A stretch of 64,000 bases of DNA from Homoserinibacter sp. YIM 151385 (GTDB lineage Bacteria > Actinomycetota > Actinomycetes > Actinomycetales > Microbacteriaceae). Below are positions 49,455 to 59,244 of this stretch, piece by piece. Each line of letters begins with the position of its first letter. The first letter of the stretch is position 1. The translations under genes and the position numbers were made by a program. Location of the stretch: NCBI RefSeq assembly GCF_027912415.1, contig NZ_CP115175.1:2666001-2730000 (forward strand). Direction: 5' to 3'. The notes beneath the pieces were generated by a model, which was given only the letters and a program-made list of their open reading frames with translations, was not told where the DNA came from and did not search any database.

Positions 49455-50594
49455 TCAGGCGGTCGGGGCGGCGGTCGTCGCGCCGTCGACCGTGGTGCTG
49501 GCCGCGATGGCGCCCGAGTTGAGGCGCTCGCCGGTCTCCACGTCGAAGGCGTGGATGTGCTGCGGCACCGGGGCGAGGACGACCTTGTCGCCCGCGTTCG
49601 GGTGCGAGCGGCCGTCGACGCGGGTCACGACGTCGACGCGCTTGCCGTCGAGCTCCGTGTGGCCGTAGAGGTAGCCGTCGGCGCCGAGCTCCTCCACGAG
49701 GTCGACCGTCACCTGGAGGCCCTCGCCCGAGGTCGAGACCGTGAGGTCCTCGGGGCGCACGCCCACCGTGACCTGCGTGCCGGTCGCGCTCGCGAGCGCA
49801 TCCCGCTCGACCTTCGCGACCGCGGTGCCGAACTGGATGCCGCCCTCGACGATGTCCGCCTGGAAGAGGTTCATGGCGGGGCTGCCGATGAAGCCGGCGA
49901 CGAAGACGTTCTTCGGCTGCTCGTAGAGGTCGCGCGGGGTGCCGACCTGCTGGAGGAGGCCGTCCTTGAGGACCGCGATGCGGTCGCCCATGGTGAGCGC
50001 CTCGGTCTGGTCGTGCGTGACGTAGACGGTCGTGACGCCGAGGCGGCGCTGGAGCGAGGCGATCTGCGTGCGCGTCTGGACGCGGAGCTTCGCGTCGAGG
50101 TTCGACAGCGGCTCGTCCATGAGGAAGACCTGCGGCTGGCGCACGATCGCGCGGCCCATGGCGACGCGCTGGCGCTGGCCGCCGGAGAGCGCCTTCGGCT
50201 TGCGACCGAGGTAGGGCTCGAGGTCGAGGAGCTTCGCCGCCTCGAGGACGCGCTGCGCACGCTCCTCCTTGCCGACGCCCGCGATCTTGAGCGCGAAGCC
50301 CATGTTCTCGGCGACGGTCATGTGCGGGTAGAGCGCGTAGTTCTGGAACACCATCGCGATGTCGCGGTCCTTCGGCGGGACGTCGGTGACGTCGCGATCG
50401 CCGATGAGGATGCGGCCGTCGTTGACCTCCTCGAGGCCGGCCAGCATGCGGAGGGTGGTCGACTTCCCGCAGCCCGAGGGGCCGACGAGGACGAGGAACT
50501 CGCCGTCGGCGACCTCGATCGAGATCTTGTCGACCGCGGGCTTGGTGGAGCCCGGGTACAGGCGCGTCGCCTGGTCGAACGTGACAGATGCCAT
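49455..50594 (-). CDS. ugpC: Sugar ABC transporter ATP-binding protein (UgpC/MsmK type)
   Basis: This 379-residue ATPase has Walker A GPSGCGKST, signature LSGGQRQRVAMGRAIVR, Walker B VFLMDEPLSNLDAKLR and His-loop VYVTHDQTEAL. A C-terminal TOBE/OB regulatory domain of about 130 residues shows it is of the MalK/UgpC/MsmK class that powers carbohydrate importers. No permease or binding protein is adjacent, so it probably serves several importers encoded elsewhere, as reported for MsmK-type ATPases. AGGAG lies upstream of the ATG. Confidence 0.92.
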   Translation of the reverse strand: MASVTFDQATRLYPGSTKPAVDKISIEVADGEFLVLVGPSGCGKSTTLRMLAGLEEVNDGRILIGDRDVTDVPPKDRDIAMVFQNYALYPHMTVAENMGFALKIAGVGKEERAQRVLEAAKLLDLEPYLGRKPKALSGGQRQRVAMGRAIVRQPQVFLMDEPLSNLDAKLRVQTRTQIASLQRRLGVTTVYVTHDQTEALTMGDRIAVLKDGLLQQVGTPRDLYEQPKNVFVAGFIGSPAMNLFQADIVEGGIQFGTAVAKVERDALASATGTQVTVGVRPEDLTVSTSGEGLQVTVDLVEELGADGYLYGHTELDGKRVDVVTRVDGRSHPNAGDKVVLAPVPQHIHAFDVETGERLNSGAIAASTTVDGATTAAPTA

Positions 50595-50748
50595 GATCGT
50601 GCTTCTCCTTCACCGGCAGGTACGTGCCGGACGATCCGTTGTGAATGGATGGACGCGGTGAGCGCCCGGGGCGAGCGTCGTCGACCGCCTTGCGGTCATT
50701 ATGCCACTGTCCCCCGGACGCGCGTCCAGGGAGGCGGAGTCGAGCCGG

Positions 50749-50754
50749 TAGGCT
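50749..50754 (+). promoter_or_regulatory. -10 box, probable leaderless promoter of the DsbA-fold gene
   Basis: TAGGCT ends eight bases before the ATG at 50763, without a ribosome-binding site. Confidence 0.45.
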
Positions 50755-50762
50755 GGCCCATC

Positions 50763-51728
50763 ATGACCGACGCGAGCGACGCGCGCCCGGAGCCGTCCGA
50801 GGGGGCGCTGGAGCCTGCGGATGCGACCGGGCCCGGGCCCGTCGAGTCGACGACGACCCGCCACGCCGCCCGGGCGCGGGCGAGCGAGCTGCGGGCGCTG
50901 CAGCAGAAGAAGGACCGTCGCAACCGCTGGCTGCTCCGCGGCGGCGTCATCGGCGGCATCCTCGTCGTCCTGGGCGGCATCGCCTTCGTGCTCCTCACCT
51001 GGGCGCAGCCCGCCGCTCGCGGGCCGCAGAACATGCAGAGCGACGGCATCCTCATCGGGCCGGAGCTCGCGGCGGTGAAGACCCCCGGCATCGGGCCCGG
51101 CGAGGCGCCCCAGCCGATCGAGACGGCCGCGCCCGAGGTCGCGCACATCCGCCTCTACGTCGACTACCTCAGCGCGGGCTCCGGCACCTTCGAGTCCGTC
51201 AACGGCGACCAGATCGAGTCGCTCGTGTCCTCGGGCGCCGCGACCGTCGAGATCCACCCGCTCGCGCTGCTCTCGGGCCGCTCGGCGGGCACGCAGTACT
51301 CCTCGCGCGCCGCGAACGCCGCGGCGTGCGTCGCGGAGTTCTCGCCCGACAGCTTCTTCGCCTTCAACCGGATCATGCTCGCCGAGCAGCCGGTCGAGGG
51401 GCAGCCGGGCTTCGGCGACGAGGAGCTCATCAGCCGCGCCCAGCAGGCGGGCGCCTCGACGAGCCTCGTGAGCACCTGCATCGAGTCGATGCGGTTCCGC
51501 GGCTGGGTGCAGGCCGCGACGAAGCGCGCGCAGGACGGCCCCATCCCCGGCTCCGCGGTCGAGGGGATCACGGAGACGCCGGTCGTGCTCGTGAACGGGA
51601 CGCCGTACCCCTACGTCGCCGACGAGGATCCGGCCGAGTTCACGCAGTTCATCGTGCGGACCGCGGGCGACACCTTCATCGAGAGCCAGCTCCCCTCGCC
51701 GTCCCCGTCGCCGTCCTCCGGCGGCTGA
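50763..51728 (+). CDS. DsbA-fold membrane-anchored protein lacking CXXC
   Basis: This 321-residue protein has a charged cytoplasmic N-terminus (about 55 residues), one transmembrane helix (about 60-82) and an extracellular DsbA/thioredoxin_4-like domain (about 125-300). At the position of the usual Cys-Pro-Tyr-Cys active site it reads YVDYLSAGSGTFESVNG, with no cysteine. The remaining fold markers (HPLALLSG, the later AACVAEFSPDSFFAFN, STCIESM and the cis-Pro region ITETPVVLVNG) are conserved. It retains two cysteines that could form a structural disulfide. Redox catalysis is therefore unlikely; a chaperone or binding role is possible. The C-terminus is Pro/Ser-rich. Confidence 0.82.
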   Translation: MTDASDARPEPSEGALEPADATGPGPVESTTTRHAARARASELRALQQKKDRRNRWLLRGGVIGGILVVLGGIAFVLLTWAQPAARGPQNMQSDGILIGPELAAVKTPGIGPGEAPQPIETAAPEVAHIRLYVDYLSAGSGTFESVNGDQIESLVSSGAATVEIHPLALLSGRSAGTQYSSRAANAAACVAEFSPDSFFAFNRIMLAEQPVEGQPGFGDEELISRAQQAGASTSLVSTCIESMRFRGWVQAATKRAQDGPIPGSAVEGITETPVVLVNGTPYPYVADEDPAEFTQFIVRTAGDTFIESQLPSPSPSPSSGG

Positions 51729-51799
51729 GCCGCGCGGCGCGCCGCCGGCCCGCGGACACCCGGAGTGCCCGAGGGACAGCCGAATGCCGCCGTCCGGGG

Positions 51800-51823
51800 C
51801 GCGCGAGACATGTCTCTCGCGCG
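51800..51823 (-). terminator. Terminator hairpin beyond tRNA-Thr
   Basis: CGCGCGAGA (51800-51808) pairs with TCTCGCGCG (51815-51823) around a CATGTC loop. It lies nine bases past the 3' end of tRNA-Thr on the minus strand and could also end the DsbA-fold transcript from the other side. Confidence 0.55.
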
Positions 51824-51832
51824 AGGGGGAAG

Positions 51833-51905
51833 AGCCTCCTGCCGGGTTCGAACCGGCGACCTACGCTTTACAAGAGCGTTGCTCTACCAGCTGAGCTAAG
51901 GAGGC
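51833..51905 (-). tRNA. tRNA-Thr(TGT)
   Basis: Read on the minus strand, the cloverleaf has acceptor GCCTCCT/AGGAGGC, D-arm GCTC/GAGC, anticodon arm ACGCT-CTTGTAA-AGCGT with anticodon TGT, and T-arm GCCGG-TTCGAAC-CCGGC. The discriminator is T. CCA is not encoded. Confidence 0.95.
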
Positions 51906-51967
51906 GCGGGCCGAGTCTACTGGCGGTCGGCGGCACTCCCCGCGGGCGACTAGCGTGGTCTGCGCTC

Positions 51968-52939
51968 ATGAACGCCGTCCACCCGCGCCCCGTCGTCGCC
52001 CTCGCCACGGCCGCGGCGTTCGCGGCGGGCACCCTCGTGGCGCTGCAGTCCCGGCTCAACGGCGAGCTCGGACTCCGGCTCGGCGACGGCTTCCTCGCGG
52101 CGCTCATCTCCTTCGGCGGCGGCTTCCTGCTGCTGACGATCGGGATGCTGCTGCGGCCGGCGGGGAGGCGGGGCTTCCGCGAGGTGCGGTCCGCGCTCGC
52201 CGAGCGCCGCATCCCCTGGTGGCTGGTGCTCGGCGGCGCAGCCGGCGCCTTCCTCGTGCTCTCGCAGGGGCTGACGGCGGCGCTGCTCGGCGTCGCGCTG
52301 TTCACGGTCGCGACGGTCGTCGGCCAGACGATCAGCGCGGCGGTCATCGATGCGCGGGGTCTCGGCACGATGCACCCGAAGCCGATCACCGTCACGCGCC
52401 TCGCCGGCAGCGTGCTCGCGCTCGCCGCCGTCGGCTGGGCGGTCTCGGCCCGCATCGACGGCGACGCGCCGCTCTGGGCGCTCGTCATGCCCTTCGTCGC
52501 CGGCCTCGGGATCGGGTACCAGCAGGCGGTCAACGGGCAGGTCCGGGTGGTCGCGTCGAGCGCGCTGACGGCGACCTTCATCAACTTCCTCGTCGGCTCG
52601 GGCGTGCTCGCCGTCCTCGCGCTCGGGCACGCGCTCGTCGTGCGGCCCGAGCTGACGCCGCCGGCCGAGTTCTGGCTCTACCTCGGCGGTCCGATCGGCA
52701 TCGTCTTCATCGGCGGCGCGACGATCATCGTGCGGATCACCGGGGTGCTCCTCATGGGGCTCGCGACCGTCGCGGGGCAGCTCGTCGCCTCGGTCGGCCT
52801 CGACCTTCTGGCGCCCTCGCCGGGGCACGAGGTCGCGGGCTCGACGATCCTCGGCACGGCGCTCACCCTCGTCGCGGTCGCGATCGCCGCGATCCCGAGC
52901 CGACGGCTGGGGCGCGGCGTCAGCCCGTCAGGCGGCTGA
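51968..52939 (+). CDS. DMT family transporter (YdcZ/DUF606 type)
   Basis: This 323-residue membrane protein has ten hydrophobic helices forming two internally related halves, as in DMT_YdcZ proteins. The first half begins near ALATAAAFAAGTLVALQSRL and contains GGAAGAFLVLSQGLTAALLG. The second begins near ALVMPFVAGLGIGYQQAVNG and contains YLGGPIGIVFIGGATIIVRI. The substrate is unknown. TAGCGT (51951-51956) is the probable -10 box with a very short leader. The last 20 bases overlap the convergent nitroreductase gene. Confidence 0.85.
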   Translation: MNAVHPRPVVALATAAAFAAGTLVALQSRLNGELGLRLGDGFLAALISFGGGFLLLTIGMLLRPAGRRGFREVRSALAERRIPWWLVLGGAAGAFLVLSQGLTAALLGVALFTVATVVGQTISAAVIDARGLGTMHPKPITVTRLAGSVLALAAVGWAVSARIDGDAPLWALVMPFVAGLGIGYQQAVNGQVRVVASSALTATFINFLVGSGVLAVLALGHALVVRPELTPPAEFWLYLGGPIGIVFIGGATIIVRITGVLLMGLATVAGQLVASVGLDLLAPSPGHEVAGSTILGTALTLVAVAIAAIPSRRLGRGVSPSGG

Positions 52940-53483
52940 GGAAGCGCGCCGCGCGGATCGGCTTGCGCGCTCTCGCCTGGCGCTCGCCCCGGCCGCCGAC
53001 GTAGAGCCAGCCGAGGAGCTCCTCCTGCGGCTCGAGCCGGTGCGCGCGGTGCACGGGACGGCTGCGGGTCTGGAGGCCGGTGCGCCAGAACACGCCCCAG
53101 CCGGCCTCGTCGAGGACGAGGCTCAGCGCGTGCGCGACGCCGGAGGCGACGGCCTCCTGCTCCCAGTCGGGCACCTTGCGGCTCGGCTTGGGGGAGAAGA
53201 CGATCGCGAGGACGAGGGGCGCGCGGCGGGCCTTGCGCACCTGCTTCTCCACGGCATTCCCGGCGCCGCCCTCGGCCTCCGCGAGCGCCTCGCCGAGCCG
53301 GCGGCGCGCCTTGCCGCGCAGCTCGATGATGCGCCATGGGTGCAGCGCCGAGTGGTCGGCGACGGAGCCCGCCGCCTCGATGAGGCGGAGGAGCTCCTTG
53401 CGGCCGGGGGCCTCCTCGGTCACCGAGGACTGCGAGCGGCGCCGCAGCATGGCCGCCGCCGCGGGGCGGGGCTCGCGGCTCAT
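52920..53483 (-). CDS. Nitroreductase family protein
   Basis: This 187-residue FMN-dependent nitroreductase-like protein has the dinucleotide segment DHSALHPWRIIELRGKARRR (about 43-62) and the second FMN-contacting stretch EAVASGVAHALSLVLDEAGW. The C-terminal LGWLYVGGRGE with following Arg residues completes the FMN site. It is short for the family but keeps the main motifs. Its ATG overlaps the stop of msrB (ATGA), so a redox-related operon is likely. Its 3' end overlaps the convergent transporter gene by 20 bases. Confidence 0.85.
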   Translation of the reverse strand: MSREPRPAAAAMLRRRSQSSVTEEAPGRKELLRLIEAAGSVADHSALHPWRIIELRGKARRRLGEALAEAEGGAGNAVEKQVRKARRAPLVLAIVFSPKPSRKVPDWEQEAVASGVAHALSLVLDEAGWGVFWRTGLQTRSRPVHRAHRLEPQEELLGWLYVGGRGERQARARKPIRAARFLSRLTG

Positions 53484-53878
53484 TCGGCCTGGAAGCCGAG
53501 GGAGAGCGAGTTCATGCAGTAGCGGAGGCCGGTGGGCGTGCCGAAGCCGTCGTCGAAGACGTGGCCGAGGTGGGAGCCGCACCGCGCGCAGCGGACCTCG
53601 GTGCGCACCATGCCGAGGGAGCGGTCCTCGATGAGCTGGACCGCCTCCGGGTCGACGGAGTCGTAGAAGCTCGGCCAGCCGCAGCCGGAGTCGAACTTCG
53701 TGCCGCTCTTGAAGAGCTCCGCGTCGCACGCCGCACAGGTGTAGAGCCCGGCGCGCGCCTCGTCGAGGAGCTCGCCCGTCCAGGCGCGCTCGGTGCCGGC
53801 CTCGCGGAGCACCTTGTACTGCTCGGGCGTGAGCTCCTCACGCCACTGCTCGTCGCTCTTCTCGACGTCGTAGCCCAT
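53480..53878 (-). CDS. msrB: Peptide-methionine (R)-S-oxide reductase
   Basis: This 132-residue MsrB has zinc ligands Cys48, Cys51, Cys97 and Cys100, catalytic Cys121 in GLRYCMNSLSL, and SGCGWPSFYD with Cys66 as a possible resolving residue. It repairs methionine-R-sulfoxide in proteins with thioredoxin. GAGGAGG precedes the ATG. It leads a two-gene operon with the nitroreductase. Confidence 0.95.
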   Translation of the reverse strand: MGYDVEKSDEQWREELTPEQYKVLREAGTERAWTGELLDEARAGLYTCAACDAELFKSGTKFDSGCGWPSFYDSVDPEAVQLIEDRSLGMVRTEVRCARCGSHLGHVFDDGFGTPTGLRYCMNSLSLGFQAE

Positions 53879-53927
53879 GTCGTCCTCCTCGGATCTCGGA
53901 CGGAAGTCCCGATCTATTCAACACCGC

Positions 53928-53955
53928 GCCGCCCGCATTGTTCCGAGCGGGCGGC
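53928..53955. repeat. Inverted repeat between msrB and DUF2332 genes
   Basis: GCCGCCCGC (53928-53936) and GCGGGCGGC (53947-53955) flank an AT-richer ten-base loop in the divergent gap. It lies upstream of msrB and may be an operator or simply a GC-rich hairpin. Confidence 0.35.
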
Positions 53956-53998
53956 GGCGCGTGACGTCGTGCGACGCCGGGCGGGAGAGGATGACGGC

Positions 53999-54979
53999 AT
54001 GCCGGATCCCCGCACCGCCGCCTGGTACGAGCGCGCCGCCACCCGCGATCTCCTCGGGCACAGCGCCGTGCACGTCGCCTGGGCGGCGGGCGTCGCGGGG
54101 GATGCCGAGGTGCTCGAGCGGATCGAGCGGCTCCCGCTGCCGCAGCGGCAGCCCTCCCTCCTCTTCTCGCTCGCGGGCTGGCTGGGGGCGCCCGGCGGCG
54201 CCGACTACCCGGCGTTCCGCGACTGGCTGCTCGAGGCGTGGCCGCGGCTCGAGGCGGCGGCGCCGGGGCGCACGACCCAGACGAACGAGGTCATGCGCTG
54301 CGCACCGCTCCTCGCCGCGCTCGACCGCATCCCGGGGGATCTCGCGCTCCTCGAGATCGGCGCCTCGGCGGGGCTGTGCCTGCTGCCCGACCGCTACGGC
54401 ATCCGCTTCGACGGCGCGGCCCCGCTCGGGCCGGGCGAGCCGCGCCTCGACTGCACGACGACGGGGGTCGGGCGGGCGCCGCTCGCTTCGCCCCGCATCG
54501 TGCATCGCGCCGGCGTCGACCTTCACCCGCTCGACGTCGCCGACCAGGATGACCGGCGCTGGCTCGAGGCGCTGCTGCCGCCCGACCGCGCCGATCGGCT
54601 CGGCCGGCTCCGCGCCGCCATCGGGACGGCGCGGGATGCGCGCACGAGCGGCGAGGTCGCGGTCGCCCTCCGGGAGGGAGACGCCCTCGCCGCGCTGCCG
54701 GCGCTCCTCGACGAGGCGCCCGCGGGCGCCGTGCCGGTCGTGGTCTCGCTCGGGACGCTCGTCTACCTCCCGCCGGCGGATCGGGAGGCGGTGGTGCGGA
54801 TCGCGCGCGAGCGCGGAGCGCGGCTCGTGACGCTCGAGGGCCGCGGGGTGCTGCCGGAGGTCGCGACGCGCGCCGCGGCGCTCGACTGCCCGGAGCCGAG
54901 CGGCTACCTGCTCGCGCTCGACGGCATCCCGCTGGCCTGCGCGAGCCCGCACGGCGACCGGATCTCCTGGCTGAGCTGA
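53999..54979 (+). CDS. DUF2332 domain protein
   Basis: This 326-residue DUF2332 protein has the motif NEVMRCAPLLAALDRIPGDL, then LLEIGASAGLCLLPDRYGIR, which resembles a Rossmann-type methyltransferase motif I (Glu-Ile-Gly-Ala-Ser-Ala-Gly). The C-terminal half contains VVVSLGTLVYLPPADREAVV. A SAM-binding role is inferred from fold only. GGGAGAGG (53983-53990) lies eight bases before the ATG and fixes the start. Confidence 0.85.
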   Translation: MPDPRTAAWYERAATRDLLGHSAVHVAWAAGVAGDAEVLERIERLPLPQRQPSLLFSLAGWLGAPGGADYPAFRDWLLEAWPRLEAAAPGRTTQTNEVMRCAPLLAALDRIPGDLALLEIGASAGLCLLPDRYGIRFDGAAPLGPGEPRLDCTTTGVGRAPLASPRIVHRAGVDLHPLDVADQDDRRWLEALLPPDRADRLGRLRAAIGTARDARTSGEVAVALREGDALAALPALLDEAPAGAVPVVVSLGTLVYLPPADREAVVRIARERGARLVTLEGRGVLPEVATRAAALDCPEPSGYLLALDGIPLACASPHGDRISWLS

Positions 54980-55042
54980 GCCGGGGTCGGGCGTCCCGCG
55001 CGACGCGCCGCCGCGCGCCCGCCCGGCCCGCGTCGACGGGCC

Positions 55043-55048
55043 TAGGAT
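55043..55048 (+). promoter_or_regulatory. -10 box of the DUF3263 gene
   Basis: TAGGAT lies 22 bases before the GTG. A short leader containing GGAGG (55060-55064) follows. Confidence 0.45.
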
Positions 55049-55070
55049 CGCGGCAGACCGGAGGACTCAC

Positions 55071-55388
55071 GTGAGCGCTGCGCCCGAGACCGCGCCCGCG
55101 GCCGCCCAGGCCGAGGGGCTCGACGAGCGCGCCATCGCCCTCCTCGACTTCGAGCGCCGCTGGGTCGAGCGCCGCGGCGCGAAGGAGGCCGCCGTCCGCG
55201 CGGAGCTGGGCCTCACCGCGCCCAGGTACTATCAGCTCCTGTACGCGCTGATCGACACCCCGGCAGCGCTCGCCCATGACCCGATGCTCGTGCGGCGCCT
55301 CCAGCGGATCCGCGAGGCGCGGACGCAGGCGCGGGCGGTGCGCCGCTTCGGCGGCGGCCGATCCACCGACCAGGACGACACCCACTGA
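55071..55388 (+). CDS. DUF3263 domain protein
   Basis: This 105-residue actinobacterial DUF3263 protein has the recognisable AIALLDFERRWVERRGAKEA, ending near APRYYQLLYALIDTPAALAHDP, and forms a short helical HTH-like core. The C-terminal Arg-rich segment (QRIREARTQARAVRRFGGGR) could bind nucleic acid. GGAGG precedes the GTG start. It lies two bases upstream of the LytR_C gene; the pair is conserved in this family of bacteria. Confidence 0.9.
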   Translation: MSAAPETAPAAAQAEGLDERAIALLDFERRWVERRGAKEAAVRAELGLTAPRYYQLLYALIDTPAALAHDPMLVRRLQRIREARTQARAVRRFGGGRSTDQDDTH

Positions 55389-55390
55389 GC

Positions 55391-55963
55391 ATGCCGAGCT
55401 TCCCGCGAGACCAGTTCGACGAGCCGAGCCCCGAGCACGCGCGCGTCGGCGCCCATCGGGCGCCCAAGCCCCCCGGCCGCGGATGGATCGGCTTCGCCTG
55501 GGCCGCGCTCGCGACGGGCGTCCTCGTGGTGGGCGGCCTCTACGGCCTCTCGCGCTTCGACGAGAACTTCGCGCTCGAGCTCCCCGGCTTCGGCCAGGGC
55601 GAGCCGGCGGCGCCCGAGCCCAGCGTCTCCCAGGCGCCGGAGGTCCCGGCGATCACGGACCCGGCCGAGGTGCCCGACGAGCTCGACCTCTCGATCCTCG
55701 TGCTCAACGGGACGGCCACCGGCGGCCTCCAGGACGAGGCCGCCGACGCCCTCCGCGCCGAGAAGTGGCCGATCGGCTCGACCGCGAACTCCTCGAGCAC
55801 CGACCAGGCGGAGACGATCGTCTACTACCGCTCCGCGGACTACGAGGGCGTGGCGAAGGGGCTCGTCGAGCAGCTCGGCGTCGGCCGCACGCAGCTCTCC
55901 GACGCCTTCCCGGGTGCCCCCGTGACGATCGTCGTGGGCGCCGACTACGCGCCGGCCGGCTGA
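55391..55963 (+). CDS. LytR C-terminal domain protein
   Basis: This 190-residue protein has a cytoplasmic N-terminus, one transmembrane helix (about 37-57), a Pro-rich spacer and a LytR_cpsA_psr C-terminal domain (about 98-185; LSILVLNGTATGGLQDEAAD is diagnostic). The LCP catalytic domain is missing, so it is not a glycopolymer ligase itself. It may bind cell-wall polymers at the surface. It is translated with DUF3263. Confidence 0.88.
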   Translation: MPSFPRDQFDEPSPEHARVGAHRAPKPPGRGWIGFAWAALATGVLVVGGLYGLSRFDENFALELPGFGQGEPAAPEPSVSQAPEVPAITDPAEVPDELDLSILVLNGTATGGLQDEAADALRAEKWPIGSTANSSSTDQAETIVYYRSADYEGVAKGLVEQLGVGRTQLSDAFPGAPVTIVVGADYAPAG

Positions 55964-56064
55964 GCGGGCACCCCGCGAGCGGGCGTCGAGCCCGGCCCGT
56001 GTTTCGGGCATGTTTCATTCGTGTTGATTTCTCGGCATCCCGCCGGATCTTGCCCGATCTGTGA

Positions 56065-58203
<2,139 letters not shown>

Positions 58204-58240
58204 TCCACCCGTCGGCGGCCGTCTCGGTCTGCTGAAGCCT

Positions 58241-58270
58241 GGGGCCCCATCCGAATGCGGATGGGGCCCC
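58241..58270 (+). terminator. Terminator after groEL
   Basis: GGGGCCCCATCCG (58241-58253) pairs perfectly with CGGATGGGGCCCC (58258-58270) around AATG, followed by TTGCGCTT. It lies 38 bases after the stop. Confidence 0.8.
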
Positions 58271-58330
58271 TTGCGCTTGCCGGGGCGGCTTTGCAAGGCT
58301 CGAGAACCGGCACAGGAGGGGGACGCCATC

Positions 58331-58888
58331 ATGAGGAACGCCACCATGCGCGCCGCGCGCGGCACGGGGATGCCGCGCCCGGCGCTCGCGCTCGCGGCGC
58401 TGCTCGGCGCCGCGGGCCTCGCGCTCGCCGGCTGCACGCCGGAGGCGCCCGAGCCCATGCCGGCGCCGACCGCGACGCCCTCCGATTCGGCGTCGCCGGC
58501 GCCCGAGCCGACCGTGAGCGCCACGAGCGAGCCCGGCGAGAAGGTCTCCGGCACGCGCTACACCTCGATCGACGCCTTCAAGAAGGATGTCGCGGCGGCG
58601 ACCGGGGTCGACTGCGGCGTGTTCGAGCAGGTCGACGAGATCCCGGCCGCGAGCGCGAGCGGCTGGTGCAGCGGCGACATCTGGGGCCTCTCGCTCTACG
58701 AGAGCGCGGCCGAGCGCAACAGCGTGCTCGAGGAGGCGAAGTCGGGTGCCGGGGGGCGGCCGTTCCTCGTCGGGCCGAACTGGATCCTGGCCGGCAACGA
58801 GATGTTCACGGAGATCGAGTTCGGGCTCGTGCAGGAGCAGCTCGACGGGCTGTACTGGATGCCGAAGGACCCGATCCCGGCCGAGTAG
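58331..58888 (+). CDS. Lipoprotein of unknown function
   Basis: This 185-residue lipoprotein has a signal peptide with lipobox LALAGC and a Pro/Ala/Ser-rich linker of about 50 residues. A C-terminal domain (about 80-185) follows with SIDAFKKDVAAATGVDCG, then ASGWCSGDIWGLSLYES and GPNWILAGNEMF. Two cysteines (DCG and WCSG) could form a disulfide. AGGAGG lies ten bases before the ATG. No family is recognised. Confidence 0.65.
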   Translation: MRNATMRAARGTGMPRPALALAALLGAAGLALAGCTPEAPEPMPAPTATPSDSASPAPEPTVSATSEPGEKVSGTRYTSIDAFKKDVAAATGVDCGVFEQVDEIPAASASGWCSGDIWGLSLYESAAERNSVLEEAKSGAGGRPFLVGPNWILAGNEMFTEIEFGLVQEQLDGLYWMPKDPIPAE

Positions 58889-58940
58889 GGGCGACGGACG
58901 GCGCGGGCGCCCCTCTCCAGGCGCCCGCGCCGCGCCGCGG

Positions 58941-59231
58941 TCAGGCGAGGAAGAGCCGAGCGTTGTGCTGCTCGACCTCCGCGTACTGACGCCCGGCGCT
59001 GCCGAGCGCGGTCGCGATCCCCGAGAGCGACTCCTCCACGCGCCGCTGCGTCGCCGTCCAGTCGGCGAGGATCGCCTGGAACGCCGCGGAGGCATCCCCC
59101 GTCCATGACGACTGGAGATCGCTGAGCTGGCCGTGCAGGCCGCCCACCTCCTGCTGGATGCGGCCGATCGTGGCCTGGGCCGTCGCGGTCGCCTGGACGA
59201 CCGCCTCACTGTCCACCTGGTATCTGGTCAT
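58941..59231 (-). CDS. WXG100 family protein
   Basis: This helical-hairpin protein of 96 residues has the central Trp-x-Gly turn in LQSSWTGDASAAFQAIL (about residues 40-56), typical of ESAT-6/CFP-10-like type VII secretion targets. It begins MTRYQVDSEAVVQATATA. No EccC, EccD or MycP is visible in the window, so it is an orphan; it may be exported by a system encoded elsewhere or form a homodimer. TAGCGT (59239-59244 on the minus strand) ends seven bases before the ATG. That box overlaps the end of the adjacent kinase gene. Confidence 0.85.
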   Translation of the reverse strand: MTRYQVDSEAVVQATATAQATIGRIQQEVGGLHGQLSDLQSSWTGDASAAFQAILADWTATQRRVEESLSGIATALGSAGRQYAEVEQHNARLFLA

Positions 59232-59238
59232 GCCGGAC

Positions 59239-59244
59239 ACGCTA
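59239..59244 (-). promoter_or_regulatory. -10 box, probable leaderless promoter of the WXG100 gene
   Basis: TAGCGT on the minus strand ends seven bases before the ATG at 59231. Confidence 0.45.
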
